64,000 nucleotides of DNA, from contig NZ_ASHX02000001.1 of NCBI RefSeq assembly GCF_000478605.2, positions 1,367,144 to 1,431,143 of the forward strand, written 5' to 3'. Below the pieces are notes generated by a model. It saw only the letters and a list, made by a program, of their open reading frames with translations. It ran no database searches and was not told where the DNA came from. Position 1 is the first letter of the stretch; each line of letters opens with the position of its first letter. The DNA comes from Streptomyces thermolilacinus SPC6 (GTDB lineage Bacteria; Actinomycetota; Actinomycetes; Streptomycetales; Streptomycetaceae). A program made the position numbers and the translations under genes. Below, in pieces: positions 24,809 to 34,263 of the stretch.

Positions 24809-26866
24809 TCACTCCTTGCCGCTCGGCCTGGACGGCCGCTTCGGGCCGGTCTCGACCAGGCCGCGGCGGACCGAGCCGGGGGCGTTCCAGTCCTGGTTCT
24901 TCTTCGCGCGCTGCTTCGCCGCCTCCGAGGAGCGCAGCTGGTACGGGACGGAGGTCACCATCACGCCGGGTGTGAACAGCAGGCGGCCCTTGAGGCGCAG
25001 GGCGCTCTGGTTGTGCAGGAGGTGCTCGTACCAGTGGCCGACGACGTACTCGGGGATGACCACGCTGATGACGTCGCGGGGGCTCTCGCGACGCAGGCTC
25101 TTGACGTACTCGACGACGGGCCGGGTGATCTCCCGGTACGGGGAGTCGAGGATCTTGAGCGGGACGTCCAGGCCGCGGCGCTCCCAGTCCTCGGTGAGCG
25201 CCTTGGTCTCGGCCGGGTCCACGTTGATGCTGAGCGCCTCCAGCTTGTCGGAGCGCATCAGCTTGGCGTAGGCCACGGCGCGCAGCGTCGGGCGGTGGAT
25301 CTTGGAGACCAGGACGATGGAGTGGACGCGGGCCGGGCGGACGCTGTCGTCGCTGGGGCCCTCGGGGGCGGCGAGCTCGTCGGCGACGCGGTCGTAGTGC
25401 TTGCGGATCGCCGTCATGGTCACGTAGAAGATCGCCATGCCGAGCAGCGCGACCCAGGCGCCGTGGGTGAACTTGGTGACGAGGACGACGATCAGGACGA
25501 GTCCGGTGAAGAACGCGCCGAAGGTGTTGATCGCGCGGGAGCGGATCATGCGGCGGCGCGCGGCCGGGTCGGTCTCGGTGCCCAGCAGGCGGTTCCAGTG
25601 GCGGACCATGCCGGTCTGGCTGAGCGTGAAGGAGACGAAGACGCCGACGATGTAGAGCTGGATGAGGCGGGTGACCTCGGCGTCGTACAGGTAGACGAGT
25701 ATGGCCGCGGCGGCGGCGAGGAGCACGATGCCGTTGGAGAAGGCGAGCCGGTCGCCGCGGGTGTGGAGCTGGCGCGGCAGGTAGCGGTCCTGCGCGAGGA
25801 TCGAGCCGAGGAGCGGGAAGCCGTTGTACGCGGTGTTCGCGGCGAGGAACAGGACGAGCGCGGTGGCGGCGGCCAGGAGGACGAACGGGATGCTCCCGTG
25901 GCCGAAGACGGCGGCGGAGACCTGGGAGATCACCGGTTCCTGGTGGTAGTCGGCGCCGACCGGGCTGCCGTCGCGAAGAAGGTCATGGGCCGGGTTCTCG
26001 GCCATCTTGACGTCGGTGGCGAGGGCGAGGCCGATGATGCCGCAGAACATGGTGACGGCGAAGCCGCCCATCAGCGCGAGGGTCGCCGCGGCGTTGCGGC
26101 TCTTGGGCTTGCGGAAGGCGGGGACGCCGTTGCTGATGGCCTCGACGCCGGTGAGCGCGGCGCAGCCCGAGGAGAAGGCGCGCAGCAGCAGGAAGAACAG
26201 CGCGAACCCGGCGAGGCCCTGGTGCTCGGCCTGGATCTCCAGGTCGGCCGTGGGGGCCCGCATCGTGTCGCCGAGGACGAGGCCGCGGAAGGCTCCCCAG
26301 AGGATGAGCGCGAAGACGCCGGTGACGAAGACGTACGTCGGGATCGCGAAGAGGCGGCCGGACTCCTTGACGCCCCGGAGGTTCATCAGCGTGAGCAGCA
26401 CGATGATCGCGACGGCGGACGCCGTCTTGTGCTCGACGACGAACGGGATGGCGGAGCCGAGGTTCTCCACGCCGGAGGAGATCGACACGGCGACGGTGAG
26501 CACGTAGTCCACCAGCAGCGCGCTGGCGACGCCGAGCCCGGCGCGCGGGCCGAGGTTGGTCTGGGCTACCTCGTAGTCGCCGCCGCCGCTCGGATAGGCG
26601 TGGACGTTCTGCCGGTACGACGCGACGACCGTGAACATCAGGATCACGACGGCGGCCGCGATCCAGGGGCTGAACGCGTACGCCGAGGCACCCGCGATGG
26701 ACAGGACCAGCAGGACTTCGCCAGGCGCGTACGCCACGGAGGAGAGCGGGTCGGAGGCGAAGACGGGGAGCGCGATGCGTTTGGGGAGGAGGGTCTCCCC
26801 CAGCCTGTCGCTGCGCAGGGCCCGGCCGATCAGAATGCGTTTCGGCACGTCGGTCAGTTTGGACAC
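24809..26866 (-). CDS. APC-superfamily amino acid/potassium permease with C-terminal cytosolic domain
   Basis: This 685-residue protein has about twelve membrane segments of the APC type (ALPVFASDPLSSVAYAPGEV, YPSGGGDYEVAQTNLGPRAG, ALTGVEAISNGVPAFRKPKS) and a soluble C-terminal region of about 170 residues. APC members of this kind include potassium importers of the KimA type as well as amino acid carriers. The GTG start at 26866 (VSKLTDVPKR) is where family members begin, though the ribosome binding site is weak. It is divergent from two TrkA genes, which favours potassium as substrate, but this is inference. Confidence 0.85.
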   Translation of the reverse strand: MSKLTDVPKRILIGRALRSDRLGETLLPKRIALPVFASDPLSSVAYAPGEVLLVLSIAGASAYAFSPWIAAAVVILMFTVVASYRQNVHAYPSGGGDYEVAQTNLGPRAGLGVASALLVDYVLTVAVSISSGVENLGSAIPFVVEHKTASAVAIIVLLTLMNLRGVKESGRLFAIPTYVFVTGVFALILWGAFRGLVLGDTMRAPTADLEIQAEHQGLAGFALFFLLLRAFSSGCAALTGVEAISNGVPAFRKPKSRNAAATLALMGGFAVTMFCGIIGLALATDVKMAENPAHDLLRDGSPVGADYHQEPVISQVSAAVFGHGSIPFVLLAAATALVLFLAANTAYNGFPLLGSILAQDRYLPRQLHTRGDRLAFSNGIVLLAAAAAILVYLYDAEVTRLIQLYIVGVFVSFTLSQTGMVRHWNRLLGTETDPAARRRMIRSRAINTFGAFFTGLVLIVVLVTKFTHGAWVALLGMAIFYVTMTAIRKHYDRVADELAAPEGPSDDSVRPARVHSIVLVSKIHRPTLRAVAYAKLMRSDKLEALSINVDPAETKALTEDWERRGLDVPLKILDSPYREITRPVVEYVKSLRRESPRDVISVVIPEYVVGHWYEHLLHNQSALRLKGRLLFTPGVMVTSVPYQLRSSEAAKQRAKKNQDWNAPGSVRRGLVETGPKRPSRPSGKE

Positions 26867-27084
26867 GCAGAGGATCGTAAGCGGTCCAATCGGGCCGAAG
26901 GCGTCTGCGGGTGGCGCGTTTACGCATGCTTGACGCGCGACCGGCTGCCGGACACGGATGCGGCCTACTGACTGGTCGGGGCATAAGCTCGTCCGGTACA
27001 GCACCGCACGCAGGCTGAGAGAGAAGAGTGAGCAGGGTGTTTTCGCGGGTCGGCAGGGTGACCAGGAGTGCGGGGTAGGCGGAC

Positions 27085-27753
27085 GTGCATATCGTGATCA
27101 TGGGCTGCGGCCGTGTCGGCGCCGAACTGGCGCAGACCCTGGAGCGGCAGGGTCACACGGTGGCCGTTGTGGACCAGGACCCCACGGCCTTCCGGCGCCT
27201 CGGTTCCGGCTTCGGTGGCCGGCGGGTCACCGGCGTGGGCTTCGACCAGGACACCCTTCGCGAGGCGGGCATCGAGGAGGCCGGGGCGTTCGCCGCGGTC
27301 AGCAGCGGTGACAACTCCAACATCATCGCGGCACGGGTGGCGCGCGAGATGTTCGGCGTCGAGAACGTCGCCGCCCGCATCTACGACCCCCGGCGCGCCG
27401 AGGTGTACCAGCGGCTGGGCATCCCCACGGTGGCCACGGTGCGGTGGACCGCCGACCAAATGCTGCGGCGGCTGCTGCCGTCCGGCGCCGAGGAGCTGTG
27501 GCGGGACCCGAGCGGCGGTGTGCAGCTCGCGGAGGTGCACATCTCCCCCGCGTGGATCGGCCACAAGGTGAGCCGGATCCAGGAGATGACGGGCGTCCGC
27601 GTGGCGTTTCTCACCCGCCTGGGCGAGGCGATCCTGCCCACGTCGCAGACGGTCCTCCAGGACGGCGACCTGGTGCACGTGATGATGCGTACGGACGAGG
27701 TCGAGCAGGTCGAGGCGGCGTTCGCCCACGGCCCCGAGGGGAGCGGTCACTGA
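27085..27753 (+). CDS. trkA: TrkA family potassium-uptake regulatory protein (CeoB-like)
   Basis: This 222-residue cytosolic protein has an N-terminal Rossmann (RCK-N) NAD-binding domain with GCGRVGAELAQTLERQGH and an acidic residue ending strand two (VVDQDP), then an RCK-C domain from about residue 135. Such proteins gate potassium channels or transporters in response to nucleotide binding. The start is GTG 27085. Its stop overlaps the next start as TGATG, so the pair is translationally coupled. From memory the M. tuberculosis orthologues are ceoB and ceoC. Confidence 0.92.
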   Translation: MHIVIMGCGRVGAELAQTLERQGHTVAVVDQDPTAFRRLGSGFGGRRVTGVGFDQDTLREAGIEEAGAFAAVSSGDNSNIIAARVAREMFGVENVAARIYDPRRAEVYQRLGIPTVATVRWTADQMLRRLLPSGAEELWRDPSGGVQLAEVHISPAWIGHKVSRIQEMTGVRVAFLTRLGEAILPTSQTVLQDGDLVHVMMRTDEVEQVEAAFAHGPEGSGH

Positions 27754-28433
27754 TGCGGGTCGCCATCGCCGGCGCGGGCGCGGTGGGTCGTTCCATCGCG
27801 GGCGAGCTGCTGGAGAACGGGCACGAGGTGCTGCTCATCGACAAGGCGCCGACCGCCATCTCGGTGGAGCGGGTGCCGCAGGCGGAGTGGCTGCTGGCCG
27901 ACGCCTGTGAGATCACGTCCCTGGACGAGGCGGCGTTGCAGCGGTGCCACGTGGTGATCGCGGCAACGGGTGACGACAAGGTGAACCTCGTCGTGTCGCT
28001 GCTCGCGAAGACGGAGTACGGGGTGCCCCGGGTCGTCGCGCGGGTCAACAACCCGAAGAACGAGTGGCTGTTCACCGAGGCGTGGGGCGTGGACGTCGCC
28101 GTCTCGACGCCGCGCCTGATGTCGGCGCTGGTGGAGGAGGCGGTGAGCGTCGGCGACCTGGTCCGGCTGCTGCGTTTCAGCCACGGCGACGCGAACCTGG
28201 TGGAGCTGACCCTGCCGCCGGAGTCGGCGGTCGCGGGGACGCGCGTCGGGGACGTGGAGTGGCCCGAGGACACCTCGCTGGTCACGATCATCCGGGGTTC
28301 CAGGGTGCTCACGCCGAGCCCGGACGAGACGCTGGAGGCCGGCGACGAGCTGCTGTTCGTGGCCGCGCAGGCGCGCGAGGAGCAGCTGGAGAACCTGCTG
28401 TCGGTCCGCCACGAGGACGCCGCGTCGGACTGA
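27753..28433 (+). CDS. trkA: TrkA family potassium-uptake regulatory protein (CeoC-like)
   Basis: This 226-residue second TrkA-like protein has the same layout: Rossmann motif GAGAVGRSIAGELLENGHEV with VLLIDKAP, and an RCK-C domain (SAVAGTRVGDVEWPEDTSLV and GDELLFVA). It overlaps the upstream gene by one base. The two probably form a hetero-oligomeric gating ring acting on the divergently encoded APC permease or on a channel elsewhere. Confidence 0.92.
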   Translation: MRVAIAGAGAVGRSIAGELLENGHEVLLIDKAPTAISVERVPQAEWLLADACEITSLDEAALQRCHVVIAATGDDKVNLVVSLLAKTEYGVPRVVARVNNPKNEWLFTEAWGVDVAVSTPRLMSALVEEAVSVGDLVRLLRFSHGDANLVELTLPPESAVAGTRVGDVEWPEDTSLVTIIRGSRVLTPSPDETLEAGDELLFVAAQAREEQLENLLSVRHEDAASD

Positions 28434-28557
28434 GGCGGGAGGACGCGGCCGCATGGAGGTGTCCGGGTGCGTACGAGGCCGTGCGGACGTGTCCGGGTGC
28501 GGTACCGCTCCTGCGGACGCGTTCGCGTGCGTACCGAGTGCCGCTGGAGGCCGTACG

Positions 28558-28590
28558 AGGGCCGGGGACCGATCGTGGTCCCCGGCCCTT
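28558..28590. terminator. Bidirectional terminator between trkA and the DUF3159 gene
   Basis: AGGGCCGGGGACC (28558-28570) pairs perfectly with GGTCCCCGGCCCT (28577-28589) around GATCGT, between two convergent genes. Confidence 0.82.
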
Positions 28591-28673
28591 CGTCGTACGG
28601 GCCCGGGCTCGGGATCCGGCGTCCGCACCCGGCGGCCTCCGGCCGAGGGGCGGGCCGCTCGTGTGCCCCGGGC

Positions 28674-29540
28674 TCAGGCGTTGGCCTGGCGCTCCTTCTC
28701 GGCGCGCTCGGCCTCCTCCATCTCCGCGAACACGTCGATCGGCGGCGGCGCCTTCGCGAGGAACACCCACGTCAGGTACACGGCGAGCAGGAACGGCGGG
28801 ATCTTCAGGGCGACGAGCACCCAGCCGAGCTGGGTCGTGTCGGCCCACCAGTACAGCGGGAAGAGGATCGCGCACTTGCCGAGCAGGATGAAGCCCCACG
28901 CGTAGCTGGCCTTGGCGTACGCCTTCTTGCGGCCCGGGTTGCGGGTGCGCCAGGAGAGGTTCTCCTTGAAGACCGGGCCGAGCATGAGGCCGATCAGCGG
29001 GGCGCCCGCCAGCGTGGTGATGATGTACGCGAGGCCGAGGCCCAGCGTGTACAGCATGCCGGGCAGGTAGAAGTCCTTGGCGTTGCCGGTCATCATCGCG
29101 AAGACGACACCGAAGCCGACGCCGAAGACGCCGCTGAACGCGTGCTTGACGGTGTCCCGGCGGATCAGCCGGACGGCGACGAGCAGCAGGGACACGGCGA
29201 GCGCCGCGAGGGCGGAGACGTGCAGGTCCTTGTTGATCGTGAAGATCGTGACGAAGAGGAGGCCGGGCAGAACGGTCTCCACCATGCCGCGGAGCCCGCC
29301 GAACGCCTCGAACAGCGCGGCCTCGGTCACGGCCTTCGTGTCGTGCTCGGACGGTCCGTCCGGGCCGGGCCTCGCGTCCGCGCCGTCGGAGGCGGAGCCG
29401 GAGGGGCCCGTCCGACCGGCAGAGTCGTGGTGATCGGCAGAGTCGTGGTGACCGGCGGGACCGGGGTGCCCGGCGCGGCCGTGGCCGTCGGGGCCCCACG
29501 GGCCGCCGGCGTCGGTGGTCGGCTTGTCGATTGACGTCAC
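28674..29540 (-). CDS. DUF3159 integral membrane protein
   Basis: This 288-residue protein has a 65-residue hydrophilic, His/Asp/Gly-rich N-terminus and then about six membrane segments. I recognise the DUF3159 family from the FGGLRGMVETVLPGLLFVTI region and the FYLPGMLYTLGLGLAYIITT region. Molecular function is unknown; it is kept next to the TrkA genes across actinobacteria. GTG 29540 follows AGGAG. Its start is 4 bases from the stop of the OB-fold gene, so both are one transcript. Confidence 0.87.
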   Translation of the reverse strand: MTSIDKPTTDAGGPWGPDGHGRAGHPGPAGHHDSADHHDSAGRTGPSGSASDGADARPGPDGPSEHDTKAVTEAALFEAFGGLRGMVETVLPGLLFVTIFTINKDLHVSALAALAVSLLLVAVRLIRRDTVKHAFSGVFGVGFGVVFAMMTGNAKDFYLPGMLYTLGLGLAYIITTLAGAPLIGLMLGPVFKENLSWRTRNPGRKKAYAKASYAWGFILLGKCAILFPLYWWADTTQLGWVLVALKIPPFLLAVYLTWVFLAKAPPPIDVFAEMEEAERAEKERQANA

Positions 29541-29543
29541 CGG

Positions 29544-29942
29544 CTACTCCTGTCCGAGCGGTCGCAGCTCGTATTTCGGATTGAACAGGACCCTGCGCCC
29601 CTGGCTCATGGAGACGCGGCCCGAGGCTATGAGCTTGCGGCCCGGTTCGATGCCCACGATGGACCGCCGTCCCAGCCACACCACGTCCAGCGGGGCCGTG
29701 CCGTCGAACAGCTCGGCCTCCAGCGCCGGCACTCCGGCCCTGGGACGCAGGGTGACCGTCCGCAAGGTACCAGTGACCTTCACGATCTGGCGGTCCCCGC
29801 AGTCGCAGATACGCGTGCAGCCCGCCGCCTCGGCGTCCTCCTGGAGCTCCTCGGACTCGAGCTCGCCCTGGGAGCTGGACAGGCGGTCCAGCATGCGGCG
29901 GAAGCGGCCGCCGGACTTCCCGGTACGCGGTGCAGCACTCAT
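29544..29942 (-). CDS. OB-fold nucleic-acid-binding domain protein
   Basis: This 132-residue soluble protein has an OB-fold in its second half: VKVTGTLRTVTLRPRAGVPA, LEAELFDGTAPLDVVWLGRR and GRKLIASGRVSMSQGRRVLF. Two cysteines in CTRICDCGD precede the fold. Homologues are conserved beside DUF3159 genes, with no established role. ATG 29942 is the only reasonable start; the ribosome binding site is weak. Confidence 0.85.
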   Translation of the reverse strand: MSAAPRTGKSGGRFRRMLDRLSSSQGELESEELQEDAEAAGCTRICDCGDRQIVKVTGTLRTVTLRPRAGVPALEAELFDGTAPLDVVWLGRRSIVGIEPGRKLIASGRVSMSQGRRVLFNPKYELRPLGQE

Positions 29943-30012
29943 ACGCAAAAGCCTACCGGGCGGCCCTGACAGACTGCCGTGCCGCGCACCCCGCCGCACG
30001 GGACGCCGCAGG

Positions 30013-30699
30013 TCAGCGTTCGAACCGGTACCCCATGCCGGGCTCGGTGATGAAGTGCCTCGGGTGCGACGGATCGGCCTCCAGCTTCCGCCGCAGCTGC
30101 GCCATGTAGACCCGCAGGTAGTTGGTCTCGGTGCCGTACGAGGGGCCCCAGACCTCCTGGAGGAGCTGCTTCTGGCCGACGAGCCGGCCGCTGTTGCGGA
30201 CCAGGACCTCCAGCAGGTGCCACTCGGTCGGGGTGAGGCGGACGTCCTTGCCGCCCCGGTTGACCTTCTTCGCGGCGAGATCGACGGTGAAGCCCTCCGT
30301 CTCCACGACGACCACCTCCCCGTCACCACCGCCGACCGGCTCGGCGCGGCGTACGGCGGCCCGCAGCCGGGCCAGCAGCTCGTCCATGCCGAACGGCTTG
30401 GTGACGTAGTCGTCGGCGCCCGCGTCGAGGGCCTCGACCTTCTCGTCGGAGGTGTGGCGGGCGGAGAGCACCAGGATGGGGACGCGGGTCCAGCCGCGCA
30501 GGCCCTTGATGACGTCCACGCCGTCCATGTCGGGCAGCCCGAGGTCGAGGATGACCACGTCGGGGTGGCGCTGGGCGGCGAGGGTGAGGGCCGTCGCCGC
30601 GTCGGGCGCGGAGTCCACCTCGTACTTGCGCGCCTTCAGGTTGATCACGAGGGCGCGTACGATCTGCGGCTCGTCGTCGACCACGAGCACCCGCGTCAT
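30013..30699 (-). CDS. kdpE: KdpE-type response regulator
   Basis: This 228-residue OmpR-family regulator has a receiver domain (VLVVDDEPQIVRAL, phospho-acceptor in VVILDLGLPDMDG, switch lysine in VTKPFG) and a winged-helix DNA-binding domain (LTPTEWHLLEVLVRNSGRLV, ending GMGYRFER). Together with KdpD it controls high-affinity potassium uptake. Its ATG overlaps the kdpD stop by four bases (ATGA). The kdpFABC structural genes are not in this window. Confidence 0.93.
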   Translation of the reverse strand: MTRVLVVDDEPQIVRALVINLKARKYEVDSAPDAATALTLAAQRHPDVVILDLGLPDMDGVDVIKGLRGWTRVPILVLSARHTSDEKVEALDAGADDYVTKPFGMDELLARLRAAVRRAEPVGGGDGEVVVVETEGFTVDLAAKKVNRGGKDVRLTPTEWHLLEVLVRNSGRLVGQKQLLQEVWGPSYGTETNYLRVYMAQLRRKLEADPSHPRHFITEPGMGYRFER

Positions 30700-33335
30700 G
30701 AGGGGCCTGCTTTCTGTAGGGGCTCGGAACCGCGCGGGGCACGGGCGTCTCCGGACGTACGGCCGTCTCCCGGCGCACGGGCGCCACCGGGCTCGCGGGC
30801 GTCCGCGGCGGGGAGGGTGAGGACCATGGTGAGCCCGCCGCCCGGGGTGTCCTCCGCGGTCAGCGTGCCGTGCATGGCCTCCGCGAAGCCGCGCGCGACG
30901 GCGAGGCCCAGGCCCACGCCCGAGCCGCGCGGGGCGTCGCCGTACCGCTGGAACGGGGCGAAGATCCGTTCCTTCGCCTCGTCGGGGACGCCGGGGCCGC
31001 GGTCGATGACCCGCAGTTCGACGCGGTGGGCGTGGGCACTGGCGGTGACCAGGACGCGGCTGGCGTCGGGGGCGTACTTCACGGCGTTCTCGACCAGGTT
31101 CGCGACGGTCCGCTCCAGCAGGCCCCGGTCGACGGTGACCATCGGCAGCGACTCGGGGATGTCGAGGTCCACGCTGCCCTCGGGGACGCCGCCGAGCGCC
31201 ATGGGGACGACCTCGTCCAGGTCGGTGACGCGCAGCAGCGGGGTGACGGTGCCGGTCTGGAGGCGGGACATGTCGAGGAGGTTGCCGACGAGGTGGTCGA
31301 GGCGGTCCGCGCCGTCCTCGATGCCTTCTAGGAGGTCGGCGCGGTCCTCGTCGGACCACTCCACGTCGTCGGAGCGCAGGGAGGACACGGCGGCCTTGAT
31401 CGCGGCGAGCGGGGTGCGCAGGTCGTGGGAGACGGCGGCGAGCAGCGCGGTACGGATCTTGTTGCCCTCCGCGAGCCTGCGGGCCTCCTCGGCCTCGCCG
31501 ACGAGGCGCTGCCGGTCGCGGACCACGGCGGCCTGCGCGGCGAAGGCGCCCAGGACCCGGCGGTCCTCGGCGGGCAGGACGCGGCCGGACAGGGCGAGCG
31601 CGAGGTGGTCGCCGACGGGCATGTCCACGTCGGCGTCCTCGGGCCGGACGGGCGGGCGGCCCGGTCCGGCGTGGGCGGCGCAGGTCCACGGGGCCCGGTC
31701 GTCGGGGCGTTCGAGGAGCGCTACGGACTCCATGGCGAAGGTCTCGCGGACGCCCTGGAGGAGCCCGTCGAGGGTCGTGTCGCCGCGCAGGACGCTCCCG
31801 GCGAGGAAGGAGAGGATCTCCGACTCGGCGCGCAGCCGCGACGCCTGGTGGGTGCGGCGGGCGGCGACGTCCACGACGGAGGCGACGGACGCGGCGACCG
31901 CGAAGAACACGGCGATGGCGACGATGTTCTCCGGGTCGGCGACGGTCCAGGTGCGGGTGGGCGGGGTGAAGTACCAGTTGAGGAGGAGGGAGCCCACGGT
32001 GGCGGAGGCGAGGGCGGGGAACAGGCCTCCGAGGAGGGCCGCCGCGACGGTGAGCGTCAGGAACAGCAGCATGTCGTTGGCGAGGCCCGTACCGGCGCCG
32101 AGGCCGACGCCCAGGCCGGCGTCCGCTTCGAGGCCGGAAATCGCCCAGGTGAGGACGCACGGGCCGATGACGCCGACGCCCCAGCCCCAGGCGCTGCGGG
32201 TGCGGCTGAGGCGGGCCCGGCGGGCGGCGGGCAGTCCGCGGCCGCGCCCGGCGGCGTCGTGGGTGACGATGTGGACATCGAGGTCGGGTCCGGAGTCGCG
32301 GGCGACGGACGCGCTGACGCCGGGCCCGAACACGTACTGCCAGCTCTTGCGGCGGCTGGCGCCGAGGACTATCTGCGTGGCGTTGTGGGCGCGGGCGAAC
32401 TCCAGGAGCGCGGCGGGTATGTCGTCGCCGATGACGTGGTGGAAGCTGCCGCCGAGGTCCTCGACGAGGGTCCGCTGGAGGGCGAGCTCCTTGGGGGACG
32501 CGGCGGTCAGTCCGTCGCCGCGGGCCACGTACACGGCGAGGACCTCGCCGCCGGCGCCCTTCTCCGCGAGGCGGGCGGCGCGGCGGATGAGGGTGCGGCC
32601 CTCGCAGCCGCCGGTCAGGCCGACGACGATGCGTTCGCGGGAGCCCCAGATCGCCGAGACGCTGTGGTCCTTGCGGTACTGCTGGAGGTACTCGTCCACC
32701 CGGTCGGCGGTCCACAGCAGGGCCAGCTCGCGCAGGGCGGTGAGGTTGCCGGGGCGGAAGTAGTCGGCGAGGGCGGCGTCGACCTTGTCGGGGGCGTAGA
32801 TGTTGCCGTGGGCCATGCGGCGGCGCAGCGCCTCGGGCGACATGTCCACGAGCTCGATCTGGTCGGCGCGGCGGACGATCTCGTCCGGGACGGTCTCCTC
32901 CTGCCGTACGCCCGTGATGGCCTCCACGACGTCGCCGAGGGACTCCAGGTGCTGGATGTTGACGGTGGAGACCACGTCGATCCCGGCGGCGAGCAGGTCC
33001 TGGACGTCCTGCCAGCGCTTGGTGTTGCGGGAGCCGGGGGCGTTGGTGTGGGCCAGCTCGTCGACTAGGGCGACGGCGGGGCGCCGGGCCAGGACGGCGT
33101 CCACGTCCATCTCGGCGAAAGCCGCGCCCCGGTGCTCGACGCTCCGGCCGGGGACCTGCTCGAGACCGGCGAGCAGTGCCTCGGTGCGGGACCGGGAGTG
33201 GTGCTCGACATGGGCGACGACGCAGTCCGTACCGCGCTCGACGCGGCGGTGGGCCTCGGACAGCATCGCGTACGTCTTGCCGACGCCCGGCGCAGCGCCG
33301 AGGTAGATCCGTAGCTTGCCGCGTCCCATCCTCAT
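30696..33335 (-). CDS. kdpD: KdpD-type potassium/turgor sensor histidine kinase
   Basis: This 879-residue sensor has the full KdpD layout: an N-terminal KdpD domain with Walker A GAAPGVGKT and Walker B-like VALVDELAHTNAPGSRNTKR, a UspA-like domain (about 235-360), four membrane helices (about 390-490), a GAF-like region, the phospho-acceptor H box SHDLRTPLAAIK and an ATPase domain (NLVENAVKYAP, GSGVGLGLAVARG). A low-complexity Gly/Ala/Arg tail follows. ATG 33335 is a typical start. Together with two TrkA proteins and an APC permease it gives this region a potassium theme. Confidence 0.93.
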   Translation of the reverse strand: MRMGRGKLRIYLGAAPGVGKTYAMLSEAHRRVERGTDCVVAHVEHHSRSRTEALLAGLEQVPGRSVEHRGAAFAEMDVDAVLARRPAVALVDELAHTNAPGSRNTKRWQDVQDLLAAGIDVVSTVNIQHLESLGDVVEAITGVRQEETVPDEIVRRADQIELVDMSPEALRRRMAHGNIYAPDKVDAALADYFRPGNLTALRELALLWTADRVDEYLQQYRKDHSVSAIWGSRERIVVGLTGGCEGRTLIRRAARLAEKGAGGEVLAVYVARGDGLTAASPKELALQRTLVEDLGGSFHHVIGDDIPAALLEFARAHNATQIVLGASRRKSWQYVFGPGVSASVARDSGPDLDVHIVTHDAAGRGRGLPAARRARLSRTRSAWGWGVGVIGPCVLTWAISGLEADAGLGVGLGAGTGLANDMLLFLTLTVAAALLGGLFPALASATVGSLLLNWYFTPPTRTWTVADPENIVAIAVFFAVAASVASVVDVAARRTHQASRLRAESEILSFLAGSVLRGDTTLDGLLQGVRETFAMESVALLERPDDRAPWTCAAHAGPGRPPVRPEDADVDMPVGDHLALALSGRVLPAEDRRVLGAFAAQAAVVRDRQRLVGEAEEARRLAEGNKIRTALLAAVSHDLRTPLAAIKAAVSSLRSDDVEWSDEDRADLLEGIEDGADRLDHLVGNLLDMSRLQTGTVTPLLRVTDLDEVVPMALGGVPEGSVDLDIPESLPMVTVDRGLLERTVANLVENAVKYAPDASRVLVTASAHAHRVELRVIDRGPGVPDEAKERIFAPFQRYGDAPRGSGVGLGLAVARGFAEAMHGTLTAEDTPGGGLTMVLTLPAADAREPGGARAPGDGRTSGDARAPRGSEPLQKAGPS

Positions 33336-33491
33336 CCTCTTCCGGACGAACTCTCTTCCGGACTCCGCGCTCCGCGCAGGGTAGACCTTACGGCCGGGGA
33401 TGGTGCGAAACCGGACGGGGGCGGTGGTTCCGGGAGGTCTTGACAGGATTCTGACACCTGTCGCCCGGCGACCCGCCCCCTCACGGCGCGG

Positions 33492-34262
33492 TCAGCGGAT
33501 CTCGGTGATCTCCGGGCCGCGCTGGAGCTGCCCCATGTCGCCGGAGAAGCGGGAGCCGGCGGGCTCACCGTCGGTCTGGACGCCCTCGGGGACCATCTGC
33601 GCGTCGTTGGGCAGCTTCAGGACGATCGGGTCGCGCGGGGCCATCGGCCCGTCACCGCGTACGACGACCGTGTCGCGGAAGATCTGCTCCAGCAGTCCGG
33701 CCGCCTCGGGCTGCACGGCGCCCTGCCCGGAGATGACACCGCGCAGGAACCAGCGGGGGCCGTCCACGCCGACGAACCGCACCAGTTGGACGCCGCCCGT
33801 GCCGTCCGGCAGCTGCACCGGCACCTGGGCGCGCAGCTCCCAGCCGAGGGGGCCCTCGACCTCGTCGATGACGCCGCCCTGCTGGGTGATGCCGGAGGCG
33901 ATCTCCTCGCGGACCTCGCCCCAGATGCCCTCCTTCTTGGGGGCGGCGAAGGCCTGGAGCTGGATCGCGCTGTCGCGCAGGACTACCGTCGCGGCGACGA
34001 TGGCGTCACCCGCGACCTCGACCCGCAGCTCCATGCCCTCGACGCCGGGGACGAAGAGGCCGCCCAGGTCCACACGGCCCTCCTCGGGCCGGGAGACCTC
34101 GGAGATGTCCCACGGCCCGTCCGGCCGGGGCGCGGGCGGAAGGTTCACCCGGCGCGGGCCGTCCTCTCCCGCCGCCTCGTCGGTCTCGACCTCGTCGACG
34201 ACCTGCTCGGCCTCGCCCGCCGCGTTCTCGGCGGCACTGACCTTCTTGCGACGTCCGAACAC
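33492..34262 (-). CDS. DUF3710 family protein
   Basis: This 256-residue soluble protein is recognised as DUF3710 by RVDLGGLFVPGVEGMELRVE, WGEVREEIASGITQQGGVID, ELRAQVPVQLPDGTGGVQLV and VDGPRWFLRGVISG. Its first 50 residues are acidic and low-complexity. The family is confined to actinobacteria, with no known activity. The start is GTG 34262, one base after the dut stop, so they are coupled. Confidence 0.9.
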   Translation of the reverse strand: MFGRRKKVSAAENAAGEAEQVVDEVETDEAAGEDGPRRVNLPPAPRPDGPWDISEVSRPEEGRVDLGGLFVPGVEGMELRVEVAGDAIVAATVVLRDSAIQLQAFAAPKKEGIWGEVREEIASGITQQGGVIDEVEGPLGWELRAQVPVQLPDGTGGVQLVRFVGVDGPRWFLRGVISGQGAVQPEAAGLLEQIFRDTVVVRGDGPMAPRDPIVLKLPNDAQMVPEGVQTDGEPAGSRFSGDMGQLQRGPEITEIR

Positions 34263-34263
34263 G

